Shown here: piece by piece, positions 26,463 to 32,933 of the stretch
Numbering within the stretch: the first letter of the stretch is position 1
Layout of the letters: each line of letters begins with the position of its first letter
Translations under genes and position numbers: made by a program
Assembly (NCBI GenBank): GCA_964477065.1
Contig: CAYZCU010000007.1
Coordinates: 1-37,603 of the forward strand
Reading direction: 5' to 3'
DNA length: 37,603 nt
From: 2-02-FULL-43-11-A sp964477065
Lineage (GTDB): Bacteria > Patescibacteriota > Microgenomatia > UBA1406 > HO2-37-13b
The notes under the pieces: model-generated
What the model saw: the letters and a program-made list of their open reading frames with translations, nothing else
The model's database searches: none
Told to the model about the DNA's origin: nothing

Positions 26463-26471
26463 ATTATACCA
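26463..26471 (-). promoter_or_regulatory. extended -10 promoter for tRNA-Arg
   Basis: TGGTATAAT on the minus strand ends eight bases before the mature tRNA-Arg 5' base, so the tRNA is transcribed separately from tRNA-Thr. Confidence 0.6.
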
Positions 26472-26495
26472 TTTGGAGACCTGTGAAGCGTTTGG

Positions 26496-26567
26496 AGCCG
26501 ACTCGGGGATTTGAACCCCGGACCTGCCGCTTACAAAGCGGATGCTCTACCACTGAGCTAAGTCGGC
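26496..26567 (-). tRNA. tRNA-Thr (TGT)
   Basis: Minus-strand cloverleaf: acceptor GCCGACT/AGTCGGC, D-arm GCTC...GAGC, anticodon loop TTTGTAA (anticodon TGT), T-arm CCGGG-GTTCAAAT-CCCCG, discriminator T. CCA is not encoded. Confidence 0.93.
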
Positions 26568-26577
26568 GTGATGCTAT

Positions 26578-26583
26578 ATTATA
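26578..26583 (-). promoter_or_regulatory. -10 element for tRNA-Thr
   Basis: TATAAT on the minus strand, ten bases before the mature tRNA-Thr 5' end. Confidence 0.55.
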
Positions 26584-26626
26584 CAATAAGAGATGAGTAT
26601 CTCAAAGATTAGACGTCAAGATGAAA

Positions 26627-26896
26627 CTACTTTATCTCTGGACAACTTTGTCCACTCTGAACAAATATACCATTCGCTCTGAATTCTCGTGCTAAACATC
26701 TACCATCTATTATTCGTCCCGTGTCATCAAAAACAGCTGTACATCTACCATCTATTTTCCCTGACATTGTATCTCCACTTGCATGAATCTTTACGATACA
26801 TTCTGGTAAACCTTTTAATGCACGTATCAGCGGTTGTATATCTTCTGAGTCTCTACGACGGGCAGGAGAAACATAGATTAAAGTTGTTTCACACAT
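26627..26896 (-). CDS. small cysteine-motif protein, family 2
   Basis: This 89-residue soluble protein is one of three neighbours sharing the pattern G-x-C-[TS]-A ... [IL]-x-G-x-C-[LM] ... C: here GRCTAVFDDTGRIIDGRC, then a final cysteine in GQSCPEIK. Before the motif is a helix with LIRALKGLPE and a beta-strand (CIVKIHASG), as in the two neighbours. No signal peptide, membrane helix or known domain. The four or five cysteines could bind a metal or form disulfides. Function unknown. The promoter is unclear. Confidence 0.55.
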   Translation of the reverse strand: MCETTLIYVSPARRRDSEDIQPLIRALKGLPECIVKIHASGDTMSGKIDGRCTAVFDDTGRIIDGRCLAREFRANGIFVQSGQSCPEIK

Positions 26897-26959
26897 AGTT
26901 ATTTCTAATTAAATAATAATTTTCAAGATAGTATACATTATTATAAATCACAGCTGGTA

Positions 26960-27265
26960 TTACCTCGTTTTAGCACCTCGCTTTGTAGGGCAATCGAATC
27001 TTAAAATTTTAGGCCTGCATCCGTGATTACCCATAACTTGTTGCAGACATCGACCACGGATGATTTCTCCATCATGAACAACAGCTGTGCACGTCCCCTG
27101 CATTGAGCATGATATACGATCCGGAACTATGGAAAGTGTAATAGAAAGCTCTGGAACTTCCCTAACAAGCTTAGATAAAAGTGAAAAATCTACGTAGCCT
27201 CCTCTTCCTTTGATAATTGTAGGAGATCTAAATTCATTTCTGCATGGACCATTCTCTTTAGGCAT
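26960..27265 (-). CDS. small cysteine-motif protein, family 2
   Basis: This 101-residue soluble protein is a paralogue of the genes on either side: GTCTAVVHDGEIIRGRC is followed by GCRPKILRFDCP, and upstream LLSKLVREVPELSITLSIV matches the helix-strand of the 26627 protein. The N-terminus adds a short cysteine-containing segment (GPCRNEF). The basic tail reads TKRGAKTR. No known domain; function unknown. It lies 63 bases upstream of its neighbour on the same strand. Confidence 0.55.
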   Translation of the reverse strand: MPKENGPCRNEFRSPTIIKGRGGYVDFSLLSKLVREVPELSITLSIVPDRISCSMQGTCTAVVHDGEIIRGRCLQQVMGNHGCRPKILRFDCPTKRGAKTR

Positions 27266-27380
27266 ATGCTTCGTAAAATATATAGAATTAAAGTCGAGCA
27301 GTACATGCTGTTCTACGACTACATGGGGTTATGATACTATTGGTCATATCCTGCAATTTTAAGCTAGAGGTCCTTATTCG

Positions 27381-27698
27381 TCAAGTAAGCTCATGTCGAT
27401 GTGTACATCCAACACATGGGCTCTGATTATCTTGCTCAATACCAAACCCAAGGCCCTCTAGCGCCACACTCATACAGATACCATGTAGCCTCCTTTCACC
27501 TGTCTCTGGATTTACAGATACTCGGGCAGAGCAAAACCCTCGCACTACAATTCGTAGCTGAGTTCTATCACCTGATACATCGAAATCATGAGGATATACA
27601 GTTCGAAGCGTGTTGAGGACAGATTCATTGGGATGGATAGAGCGAGGTTCAGTTTTTGAGGCTTCTATATACTTTCCACACTCAATGCGATCACTCAT
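27381..27698 (-). CDS. small cysteine-motif protein, family 2
   Basis: This 105-residue protein is the first of three minus-strand paralogues. RGFCSARVSVNPETGERRLH with GIC corresponds to the core motif with a longer turn, and the C-terminus has an extra pair in SPCVGCTH. The helix-strand before it (VLNTLRTVYPHDFDVSG) aligns with the other two. No known domain. A minus-strand promoter places the transcription start at the ATG. tRNA-Leu(TAA) ends 45 bases upstream. Confidence 0.55.
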   Translation of the reverse strand: MSDRIECGKYIEASKTEPRSIHPNESVLNTLRTVYPHDFDVSGDRTQLRIVVRGFCSARVSVNPETGERRLHGICMSVALEGLGFGIEQDNQSPCVGCTHRHELT

Positions 27699-27705
27699 GC
27701 ATCTT

Positions 27706-27733
27706 ATAATACCTGTTTAGATCTCAATTGCAA
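27706..27733 (-). promoter_or_regulatory. promoter for the 27698 gene, leaderless geometry
   Basis: Minus strand: -35 TTGCAA (27733-27728), 16-base spacer, -10 TATTAT (27711-27706), seven bases to the ATG. Confidence 0.5.
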
Positions 27734-27743
27734 GTGTTAACGG

Positions 27744-27826
27744 TGCCCAGAGTGGGACTCGAACCCACACCCCCTTGCGAGAACAACATTTTAAGTGTTG
27801 CGCGTCTACCATTCCGCCATCCGGGC
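27744..27826 (-). tRNA. tRNA-Leu (TAA)
   Basis: Minus-strand class II cloverleaf: acceptor GCCCGGA/TCTGGGC, anticodon arm CAACA-CTTAAAA-TGTTG (anticodon TAA), long variable arm, T-arm GTGGG-TTCGAGT-CCCAC, discriminator A. CCA is not encoded. Confidence 0.94.
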
Positions 27827-27832
27827 TTGTTC

Positions 27833-27892
27833 GTAAGTATATTTATAAAGTGTCGTTAACCTTCGGTTAAAGTCACTTTATAAATAACTTAC
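27833..27892. repeat. long imperfect palindrome / hairpin
   Basis: Nested inverted repeats: GTAAGT...ACTTAC (outer), ATTTATAAAGTG...CACTTTATAAAT (12 bp perfect) and TTAACC-TTC-GGTTAA at the tip. Together about 24 paired bases in 60. It is not followed by a T-run, so it is not a simple terminator. Confidence 0.8.
27836..27841 (-). promoter_or_regulatory. -10 element for tRNA-Leu (TAA)
   Basis: TATACT on the minus strand, nine bases before the mature tRNA 5' end. It lies inside the outer arm of the 60-base palindrome at 27833-27892, so the hairpin and the promoter share bases. Confidence 0.5.
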
Positions 27893-28061
27893 TCACAATG
27901 TAACAATCTTTACTAATGTAAAAGCAAGCTTCAAATATCTTTAAAATAAGTATCCATTCATTGATACTAAGCTTATCATTCGTTAATCTTCGGTTAAGTC
28001 CATTCTAAAAAAAATGTACTCAAAATGTAACTAACTATACTAATCTTTAAGCAAGCTTCAA
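27854..28061. repeat. two direct 81-base repeat copies, period 127
   Basis: Copy one is 27854-27934 and copy two 27981-28061; they align without gaps and by my count match at 64 of 81 positions. Both begin CGTTAA-C/T-CTTCGGTTAA and end AAGCAAGCTTCAA. Between them is a small hairpin AGTATC...GATACT. No open frame or RNA family is recognised, so this 300-base stretch between tRNA-Leu and the DUF192 gene is non-coding. Confidence 0.7.
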
Positions 28062-28129
28062 CTGTAATGTATTCTTTTGAGGAGACTCTCAAGCTTGCTT
28101 GATGTCTCCGATAAAGATATCCATTACAG
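28062..28129. repeat. 68-base hairpin next to the direct repeats
   Basis: Concentric inverted repeats share one centre near 28095: CTGTAATG...CATTACAG, GGAGAC...GTCTCC and TCAAGC-TT-GCTTGA. The core AAGCTTGC is the complement of the GCAAGCTT that ends each 81-base repeat. No T-run follows on either side. It sits 34 bases beyond the DUF192 stop codon. Confidence 0.75.
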
Positions 28130-28162
28130 CTATTTTAACATGGTTGTAGCTAGAGTAATAGC

Positions 28163-28711
28163 CTAAGGCAATTTAACTGCACCTCCGACTGCAAACTTCC
28201 ATTGCTTGATTTGACCTGCATTGAGCTCGATGACATGGGTAAATGGTGCGCGCGCAGTGATCAGTTCTGGATACGTATCTGGAGAGACGTTTTCCCGAAG
28301 ATCAACGATCTTGCCATCCCGGATGTACACAAAATCAAGGGCAAACGTCATGTCTTTCATCCAAAACTTTGCATCAGTCGGGGCATCAAATATGAAAAGC
28401 ACACCTTCATTTTGATCCATCGAAGTTATGCCTGATAGACCCTTAGAGCGCGATGCATCAGTATGAGCAATAAATACATTGTAGGTAACATCCTTGATCC
28501 GCAGCCTTCCAGACTCGAATCCGCTTGTATATGAGCCTAGATTCTTCTGCGCATCAGAAGGAGGAACGAGGACGTTCGAAAAAGCCTTACATACTTCAAT
28601 CGAAGCTCCTCTACCACAAAAGATAGATGGGATGAGAAGTATCGCAAGCCCAAGACCAGCAATAACAATCAGAATCTTTTTCCAAAGGGATGTGAGAAGA
28701 GGCGATTTCAT
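28163..28711 (-). CDS. DUF192 family protein, membrane-anchored
   Basis: This 182-residue protein has an N-terminal membrane helix (ILIVIAGLGLAILLIPSI) followed by a complete DUF192 domain: VFIAHTDASRSKGLSG, MDQNEGVLFIFDAP, FWMKDMTFALDFVYI and VIELNAGQIKQWKFAVGGAV. DUF192 is widespread in bacteria and archaea and has no firm function. The domain should face the outside. An extended -10 promoter ends six bases before the ATG. It lies between tRNA-Val and a repeat block. Confidence 0.85.
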   Translation of the reverse strand: MKSPLLTSLWKKILIVIAGLGLAILLIPSIFCGRGASIEVCKAFSNVLVPPSDAQKNLGSYTSGFESGRLRIKDVTYNVFIAHTDASRSKGLSGITSMDQNEGVLFIFDAPTDAKFWMKDMTFALDFVYIRDGKIVDLRENVSPDTYPELITARAPFTHVIELNAGQIKQWKFAVGGAVKLP

Positions 28712-28717
28712 GACCTA

Positions 28718-28726
28718 ATTATAGCA
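28718..28726 (-). promoter_or_regulatory. extended -10 promoter for the DUF192 gene
   Basis: TGCTATAAT on the minus strand, six bases before the ATG at 28711. Leaderless geometry. Confidence 0.6.
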
Positions 28727-28741
28727 TTCTGGAGAGCGTGG

Positions 28742-28815
28742 TGGTCGCTAAGGGACTCGAACCCCTGACACCTGCGATGTAAACGCAGTGCTCTAACCAA
28801 CTGAGCTAAGCGACC
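28742..28815 (-). tRNA. tRNA-Val (TAC)
   Basis: Minus-strand cloverleaf: acceptor GGTCGCT/AGCGACC, D-arm GCTC...GAGC, anticodon arm CTGCG-TTTACAT-CGCAG (anticodon TAC), T-arm with GGTTCGAGTCC, discriminator A. CCA is not encoded. Confidence 0.95.
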
Positions 28816-28824
28816 TCTGTGTAT

Positions 28825-28830
28825 AGTATA
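28825..28830 (-). promoter_or_regulatory. -10 element for tRNA-Val
   Basis: TATACT on the minus strand, nine bases before the mature 5' end. Confidence 0.55.
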
Positions 28831-28865
28831 CTCGAGAACGTCAGAGATGCAAATATGAGGGCGTA

Positions 28866-29222
28866 TTACCAATGGTAGGGAGAGCCGGCATCGAATCGAA
28901 CATCACTAGTCCGCTTTGATGGGCTAGTTTCTGTGTTGGCAAGTAAATTACGAAAAGCTGGATCAATGGTATATCGTACTGCTAATTGTCTGCATGGAGG
29001 AAGGGCGTCAATTTCTTCACGAGATAGTTCTTGCATATTCAACACTTGAACGCCACATCGCCCACGTTCATAGACTGGACACGATACCAGATTAGGTTCA
29101 CCTTCTTTGGTCGGATAGAAAACACGAACATTTTTAGCGTAATAACGACCATTTGGTGGAAGATCTCCATAACATCTATATATATCTCGACTACAACCAT
29201 CTGGTTCTATGTAGTTGCTCAT
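28866..29222 (-). CDS. small cysteine-motif protein, family 1
   Basis: This 118-residue protein has the core NLVSCPVYERGRC followed by DALPPC, and an N-terminal GCSRDIYRCYGDLPPNGRYY. The neighbour at 29219 has the same core (NLIGCPQLERGRC ... TFPEC) and a shared continuation (TIDPAF versus PVDPHF), so the two are paralogues. Start chosen at ATG 29222 because its ATGA overlaps the TGA of the upstream gene; a TTG nine bases earlier also extends the frame. No known domain, membrane helix or signal peptide. Last gene of a four-gene minus-strand unit. Confidence 0.6.
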   Translation of the reverse strand: MSNYIEPDGCSRDIYRCYGDLPPNGRYYAKNVRVFYPTKEGEPNLVSCPVYERGRCGVQVLNMQELSREEIDALPPCRQLAVRYTIDPAFRNLLANTETSPSKRTSDVRFDAGSPYHW

Positions 29223-29518
29223 ACGCGCCAAAATGGAACAAATATAAAATGTGGATCAACTGGTGTTCTCCTATTTACGAACTTGCACTCAGGAAATGTA
29301 TCAAGATCAGATCCTGCCGGCATGTCTGCTCGATCTAACATACACCTACCACGTTCCAACTGAGGACAGCCTATTAAGTTAGACATAGAAGAATCTTGAT
29401 AAATAAAAAAGGGAATCTGATTTACGGTTCGCCCCGACTTAGCATCTTCTGGACGTGTCCCATCACAAGTTCCAATGATTTCTCCCTGCCCTTTGTCATG
29501 TACATGATCAATGCTCAT
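29219..29518 (-). CDS. small cysteine-motif protein, family 1
   Basis: This 99-residue protein has TCDGTRPEDA near the N-terminus, NLIGCPQLERGRC in the centre and DTFPEC about 18 residues later, followed by a basic patch (KFVNRR). It shares this cysteine layout with the genes on both sides. ATG 29518 overlaps the TGA of the 29515 gene, and its own TGA overlaps the start of the 28866 gene, so the three are translated as a coupled set. Function unknown. Confidence 0.6.
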   Translation of the reverse strand: MSIDHVHDKGQGEIIGTCDGTRPEDAKSGRTVNQIPFFIYQDSSMSNLIGCPQLERGRCMLDRADMPAGSDLDTFPECKFVNRRTPVDPHFIFVPFWRV

Positions 29519-29784
29519 GCTCTTGTAGCTGAATCAACAAGTAATACGCAAGGCAGTATTTGCTCACCGCTTGATGGTATGCCATTCAACGTGAGATTAA
29601 CTGGGACACACTTTCTATCTCTTAATGACGAGCATGAAACTTCCCTTGCACCGGTTTTTTCATCATCTGTCACTAACACCCATCGAGGGTGATTATTGTC
29701 ATCGTATCGCATTGCGCCACTACAATAACCATCACATTCTTGCCTAGAATTCTTAGGTGTAAAGTATTCATTATTTATTGCCAT
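29515..29784 (-). CDS. small cysteine-motif protein, family 1
   Basis: This 89-residue protein has ECDGYCSGAMRY, then REVSCSSLRDRKC (the C-x7-C core) and QILPC about 19 residues later. It is shorter than its two paralogues at the C-terminus. No known domain. Coupled to the next gene by an ATGA overlap; 17 bases separate it from the upstream paralogue. Function unknown. Confidence 0.6.
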   Translation of the reverse strand: MAINNEYFTPKNSRQECDGYCSGAMRYDDNNHPRWVLVTDDEKTGAREVSCSSLRDRKCVPVNLTLNGIPSSGEQILPCVLLVDSATRA

Positions 29785-29801
29785 AATAATTTGATGGAAA
29801 T

Positions 29802-30023
29802 TTATAAAACTCTAAATCTATGGAATACACACGGCTGAGAGGGTATATGAGGTAGGCGACACTGAGTTCCATCTCTAAGAGCATCACAAGCAGGTAATAG
29901 TGCACCATTATCAAACGCTGTTACAATAGCATCGCGAGGTTCTGCACCAGGATGCATACGTCTAGCCCCTAAACAGGTTACTTTATCAACGCTAATTATC
30001 TTTGGTTTATCCTCTTGGGACAT
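29802..30023 (-). CDS. small cysteine-motif protein, family 1 (divergent)
   Basis: From ATG 30023 the protein has 73 residues, with VTCLGARRMHPGAEP, LLPACDALRDGTQC and SQPC. This resembles the family layout with C-x8-C in place of C-x7-C and a much shorter spacing to the last cysteine. A GTG at 30062 would add 13 residues. ATG 30023 is preferred because a TACATT hexamer ends seven bases before it. Probably the first gene of the four-gene set. Function unknown. Confidence 0.5.
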   Translation of the reverse strand: MSQEDKPKIISVDKVTCLGARRMHPGAEPRDAIVTAFDNGALLPACDALRDGTQCRLPHIPSQPCVFHRFRVL

Positions 30024-30111
30024 AACTTTGAATGTAAATCTTATAATAATCTCTCTAGCCACCTATGTTACACCTATTTGTACGAGTGTCAAGTAACTAC
30101 TATCAACTGCA

Positions 30112-30948
30112 TTACCTATTTTTCGTCAGTAGCTTCTTTTTCTGCGAAATAAGAATGTAATTACTCGATGTGGAGACTTTCCTTCCTGATTTCAGTTCAA
30201 GCTCCCGACGAGCATTTCCTGCTATCGCCCCACCCTGAGTTGCCGCATCTTTATTTTTCAAAAAACCCTGAGCATCTGTTGCCTGCGTAATGCGGGTTGT
30301 TGACGCCTCACCAAGCATGGTGAAAATAAGCTCAAGATCATCCATATGATCACGTAAATTCTGATTATCTAGGTTTTTGAACTTTTTATATTCCTGAGGA
30401 GTCATATCAAATGTTGCCTTTGAGATTTCAGCAGTCAAAATGGCATACTCACGATCCTTTCCAACATCACGATTTTTCCATTCATCCGTTAGCTCTTCAC
30501 GTATGGCTATACCACGCATGCGCTTTTCAATCCATGCATCAGTGTATCCCTTGGCTTTGTATAATGCTCTGGTTCGCTTTGTGGCAAGCTCAGGATCTTC
30601 GATTTCCTGAATACGTTCATAGCCGACACGCGCTAACCAGCGCTTAAATGGCTCTGCTTTGGGAGAGGGAATTGCTTGGACAATACGAAGTAACGTTTCT
30701 GTGTTGGCGCAGTCAGTTTCTCGAGACTTGCCGTCCTCAGCTTCTAATTTCAACCGTCCGATTTTATCGGACAGTTCAATATAGCCCTCTTCAACAATCT
30801 TAACTTTTAAGTCACTCCAGTACTTCCTGGGCCGATCGCTTCCCGATAATACCCCAACCACATCAATAACTGAGAACCACCACTGACCCTGATACAATAT
30901 CCGTCGAATATTCTTACCTTGAAATAGAGCTATCTGTGACTCATGCAT
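30112..30948 (-). CDS. DinD-like protein with BRO-N domain
   Basis: The 278-residue protein has an N-terminal BRO-N domain (IALFQGKNIRRILYQGQWWF, VIDVVGVLSGSDRPRKYWSD, TETLLRIVQAIPSPKAEPFK, WLARVGYERIQEIEDPELA). The DinD-type C-terminal half follows (REELTDEWKNR, YAILTAEISKATFDMTPQEY, LRDHMDDLELIFTMLGEAST, GGAIAGNARRELE). E. coli DinD is SOS-induced and inhibits RecA-dependent strand exchange in vitro; BRO-N domains are common in phages and mobile elements. It probably binds DNA in the cytoplasm. It stands alone in the tRNA island, consistent with an acquired gene. Confidence 0.85.
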   Translation of the reverse strand: MHESQIALFQGKNIRRILYQGQWWFSVIDVVGVLSGSDRPRKYWSDLKVKIVEEGYIELSDKIGRLKLEAEDGKSRETDCANTETLLRIVQAIPSPKAEPFKRWLARVGYERIQEIEDPELATKRTRALYKAKGYTDAWIEKRMRGIAIREELTDEWKNRDVGKDREYAILTAEISKATFDMTPQEYKKFKNLDNQNLRDHMDDLELIFTMLGEASTTRITQATDAQGFLKNKDAATQGGAIAGNARRELELKSGRKVSTSSNYILISQKKKLLTKNR

Positions 30949-31048
30949 ATGAATTTAGAAATGTATAACGTGCCTCAAGGCTAACATCTGAAGTTCGAGG
31001 AGAAGGTTCGGTGATGAGACAGCAAAAATATAGTACTTTAAAAAGGAG

Positions 31049-31210
31049 ATGTCAAGAAGAAGTGCCCTTGGGGGACTTTCTTTTGAACCATTTTTCTCCT
31101 GGATTTACAAGATTATGCTTGCCTATCAGGATCAATTCCATGATCCAGATGAATTCACCTTTAAGGACAACAGGTTTTCTAAAGGCTATTATACTAAAAA
31201 AGTGAACTGA
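31049..31210 (+). CDS. possible small ORF, 53 residues
   Basis: An ATG directly preceded by AAAAAGGAG opens 53 codons (SALGGLSFEPFFSWIYK..., then HDPDEFTFKDNRFSKGYYTK). The residue mix is protein-like, and it is the best reading of the 337-base stretch between the DinD-like gene and the lipoprotein. The GGAG touches the ATG, too close for a normal ribosome site; a TATAGT lies 14 bases upstream. It could be a small gene or the C-terminal relic of a larger one. No homologue recognised. Confidence 0.3.
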   Translation: MSRRSALGGLSFEPFFSWIYKIMLAYQDQFHDPDEFTFKDNRFSKGYYTKKVN

Positions 31211-31248
31211 TTGTAATATTAGAAAGGATCTGATGAGTTCAAGTTCCG

Positions 31249-31277
31249 TTGAAATCCGACTTATAGTCTGATATAAT
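31249..31277 (+). promoter_or_regulatory. strong promoter for the 31286 gene, leaderless geometry
   Basis: -35 TTGAAA at 31249-31254, 17-base spacer ending in TGA, -10 TATAAT at 31272-31277: near-consensus plus extended -10. The ATG follows after eight bases. Confidence 0.75.
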
Positions 31278-31285
31278 AGTCGCAT

Positions 31286-31690
31286 ATGAGATCAGAAACT
31301 ATGTTTAGAGTAGCGACTATAGCAGGTCTGGCTTTGGGGGCTACTGCGTGTAAAAATGAGAACACCCATATATCCACAGATGTAAGTGCAACTCCGGTAA
31401 TAATAGATCTTGACTGTCCTTCAGATGAGACTTTTACAACAGAATTATCTGGACCAATGAATACAAGATTCGATGTTGCAGGAATTCAACTCGCAATGCT
31501 TGAAGATGGATATTACACCCTTGAAGGAGGTACAGTTTTTGTACCACCAACGGAATCTGGTGATATTGGTGGTCCAATCATGTTTTCAGATTCTGAGGAA
31601 GGAACCCAATTATTCGTGTTTAATGGTGCTGAAACCTCAATTGGTAATACTCAAGTCACAATAGAGGCTTCATGCAGGGAGAAGGAATAA
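31286..31690 (+). CDS. putative lipoprotein, unknown function
   Basis: This 134-residue protein begins with a basic-hydrophobic signal (MFRVATIAGLALGATAC); the Cys at about residue 22 in GATAC-KNEN could be a lipid attachment site, although the lipobox lacks the usual Leu at -3. The rest is acidic and beta-rich (FDVAGIQLAMLEDGYYTLEG, GTQLFVFNGAE) with two more cysteines (DLDCPSD and EASCREKE) that may pair. No family recognised. It has one of the best promoters in the window and is convergent with the XRE regulator. Confidence 0.55.
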   Translation: MRSETMFRVATIAGLALGATACKNENTHISTDVSATPVIIDLDCPSDETFTTELSGPMNTRFDVAGIQLAMLEDGYYTLEGGTVFVPPTESGDIGGPIMFSDSEEGTQLFVFNGAETSIGNTQVTIEASCREKE

Positions 31691-31702
31691 ATTCCTTTGA
31701 TT
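31682..31702. terminator. weak hairpin between convergent genes
   Basis: AAGGAA-TAAA-TTCCTT, overlapping the stop codon of the lipoprotein gene, followed by a T-rich TGATTTTGTTT. It could end transcription on the plus strand. The stem is short and AT-rich. Confidence 0.35.
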
Positions 31703-31706
31703 TTGT

Positions 31707-31907
31707 TTAAAAAGGTAGATCTACCTTAAGTGCCTTAGCGATTTGTTTTACAATATTATACCTCGGCATTACCTCTCCGCGCTCAATACGCGCATAATAG
31801 TTAACCGAAACTTCAGCTTTATCAGCAACTTCTTCTTGAGTCAATTTTGCCTTGTTTCGAGCCAGTTTGAGTTTAGATCCTAATCCTTTAGGAATTTGTT
31901 TTTCCAT
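31707..31907 (-). CDS. XRE-family helix-turn-helix regulator
   Basis: The 66-residue protein is a bare Cro/C1-type HTH: GSKLKLARNKAKLTQEEVAD, KAEVSVNYYARIERGEVMPR and VKQIAKALKV. Such single-domain proteins act as small dimeric DNA-binding repressors, often in mobile elements or toxin-antitoxin modules, but no toxin-like partner is adjacent. An extended -10 promoter ends six bases before the ATG. It is divergent from the recombinase remnant. Confidence 0.88.
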   Translation of the reverse strand: MEKQIPKGLGSKLKLARNKAKLTQEEVADKAEVSVNYYARIERGEVMPRYNIVKQIAKALKVDLPF

Positions 31908-31913
31908 AGTTTC

Positions 31914-31922
31914 AGTATATCA
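31914..31922 (-). promoter_or_regulatory. extended -10 promoter for the XRE regulator
   Basis: TGATATACT on the minus strand, six bases before the ATG at 31907. Leaderless geometry. Confidence 0.6.
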
Positions 31923-32807
31923 GATCGTCTGTAACATTATGTTTTGGACTCACCATTGCGATTCATACCCTTAATCTCTTTCCAGCTCACATCGTTCCTC
32001 TTACAAGACATTGTGGAGGGCAGAACAAAAGGAAAACCTCACAAGCACAATTCTGCATTGAACGGAATGATTAACTGCGGAGAGTGTCAATATTGCGTTA
32101 CCGTTGAAACACATACCAAGCATTACAAAAATGGCAAATCTCAAGTCTTTGCCTATTATCGGTGTACCAAAAAGAATCGTGAGAGCAGATGCAGTCAACC
32201 GTATCTATCTTCCAGTAAATTAGAAGGGCAGATTACTGACGAATTAGTGCAGCTTGAGCTGGTGCCAGAATTTGCAGCACTTGCATTTGAAGCACTGGAG
32301 AAAGTTAAGGTAACGGATAATAATACCGTTGTTAGCAGTCATGAAGCATTGCAAAAAGCACTTGAAGGAGTTACAAAACGGATCAATAATCTTGTGGGTC
32401 TGAAAATATCTCCTGATAATTCAGATGGCACCTTACTTTCTGATCAAGAATTTGCAGATAGAAAACGAGTACTACTTATCGAAAAAGAGAAAATCACGAA
32501 GCAATTAGAGCAAACAGCTCCAGGCAATAATGAGTGGGCAGATATTGCAAAAGAAAGTTTTGAATTTGGATTACTTGCTGCTCAGCGGTTTCAATCCGAT
32601 GAACCTGATGATAAAAAAGTGATTTTCAGGACAGTCGGCTCGAACCCGATCTTACTAGATCAGAAGTTGCAATTTCAGCTTCGATATCTATTTATTCGAT
32701 ATAAAAAGGGTATTAAAAAAACAAAGTTAAAAATGAACCCGCTCGTACCCGAAAAGAGCGCTTTAAAACGGGCTAAAGTGAAATATAATTTAAAAAGTTC
32801 TCTATGG

Positions 32808-32889
32808 TGCCCGGGAGAGGACTTGAACCTCCACACCTTGCGGCACAGCCACCTCAAGGCTGCGTGTATACCAATTTCACCACCCGGGC
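32808..32889 (-). tRNA. tRNA-Leu (GAG)
   Basis: Minus-strand class II cloverleaf: acceptor GCCCGGG/CCCGGGC, anticodon arm CAGCC-TTGAGGT-GGCTG (anticodon GAG), variable arm TGCCGCAAGGTG, T-arm GGAGG-TTCAAGT-CCTCT, discriminator A. CCA is not encoded. Its 3' end faces the recombinase remnant. Confidence 0.94.
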
Positions 32890-32903
32890 AGGTAGATGTG
32901 CAT

Positions 32904-32909
32904 AGTATA
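32904..32909 (-). promoter_or_regulatory. -10 element for tRNA-Leu (GAG)
   Basis: TATACT on the minus strand, 14 bases before the mature tRNA 5' end. Confidence 0.45.
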
Positions 32910-32933
32910 CCTCGCACACGCATACAGCGCAAC

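Noticed and set aside
27854..28061. CRISPR array
   Set aside because: Only two diverged copies of 81 bases with one spacer-like interval and no cas genes.
27833..28129. Integron attC-like sites
   Set aside because: The hairpins lack the attC core sequences, no integron integrase is present and the neighbouring small genes are not flanked one by one by such sites.
31052..31285. Minus-strand 77-residue frame upstream of the lipoprotein
   Set aside because: It runs through the strong plus-strand promoter at 31249-31277 and has no promoter of its own; the plus-strand 53-residue frame is more protein-like.
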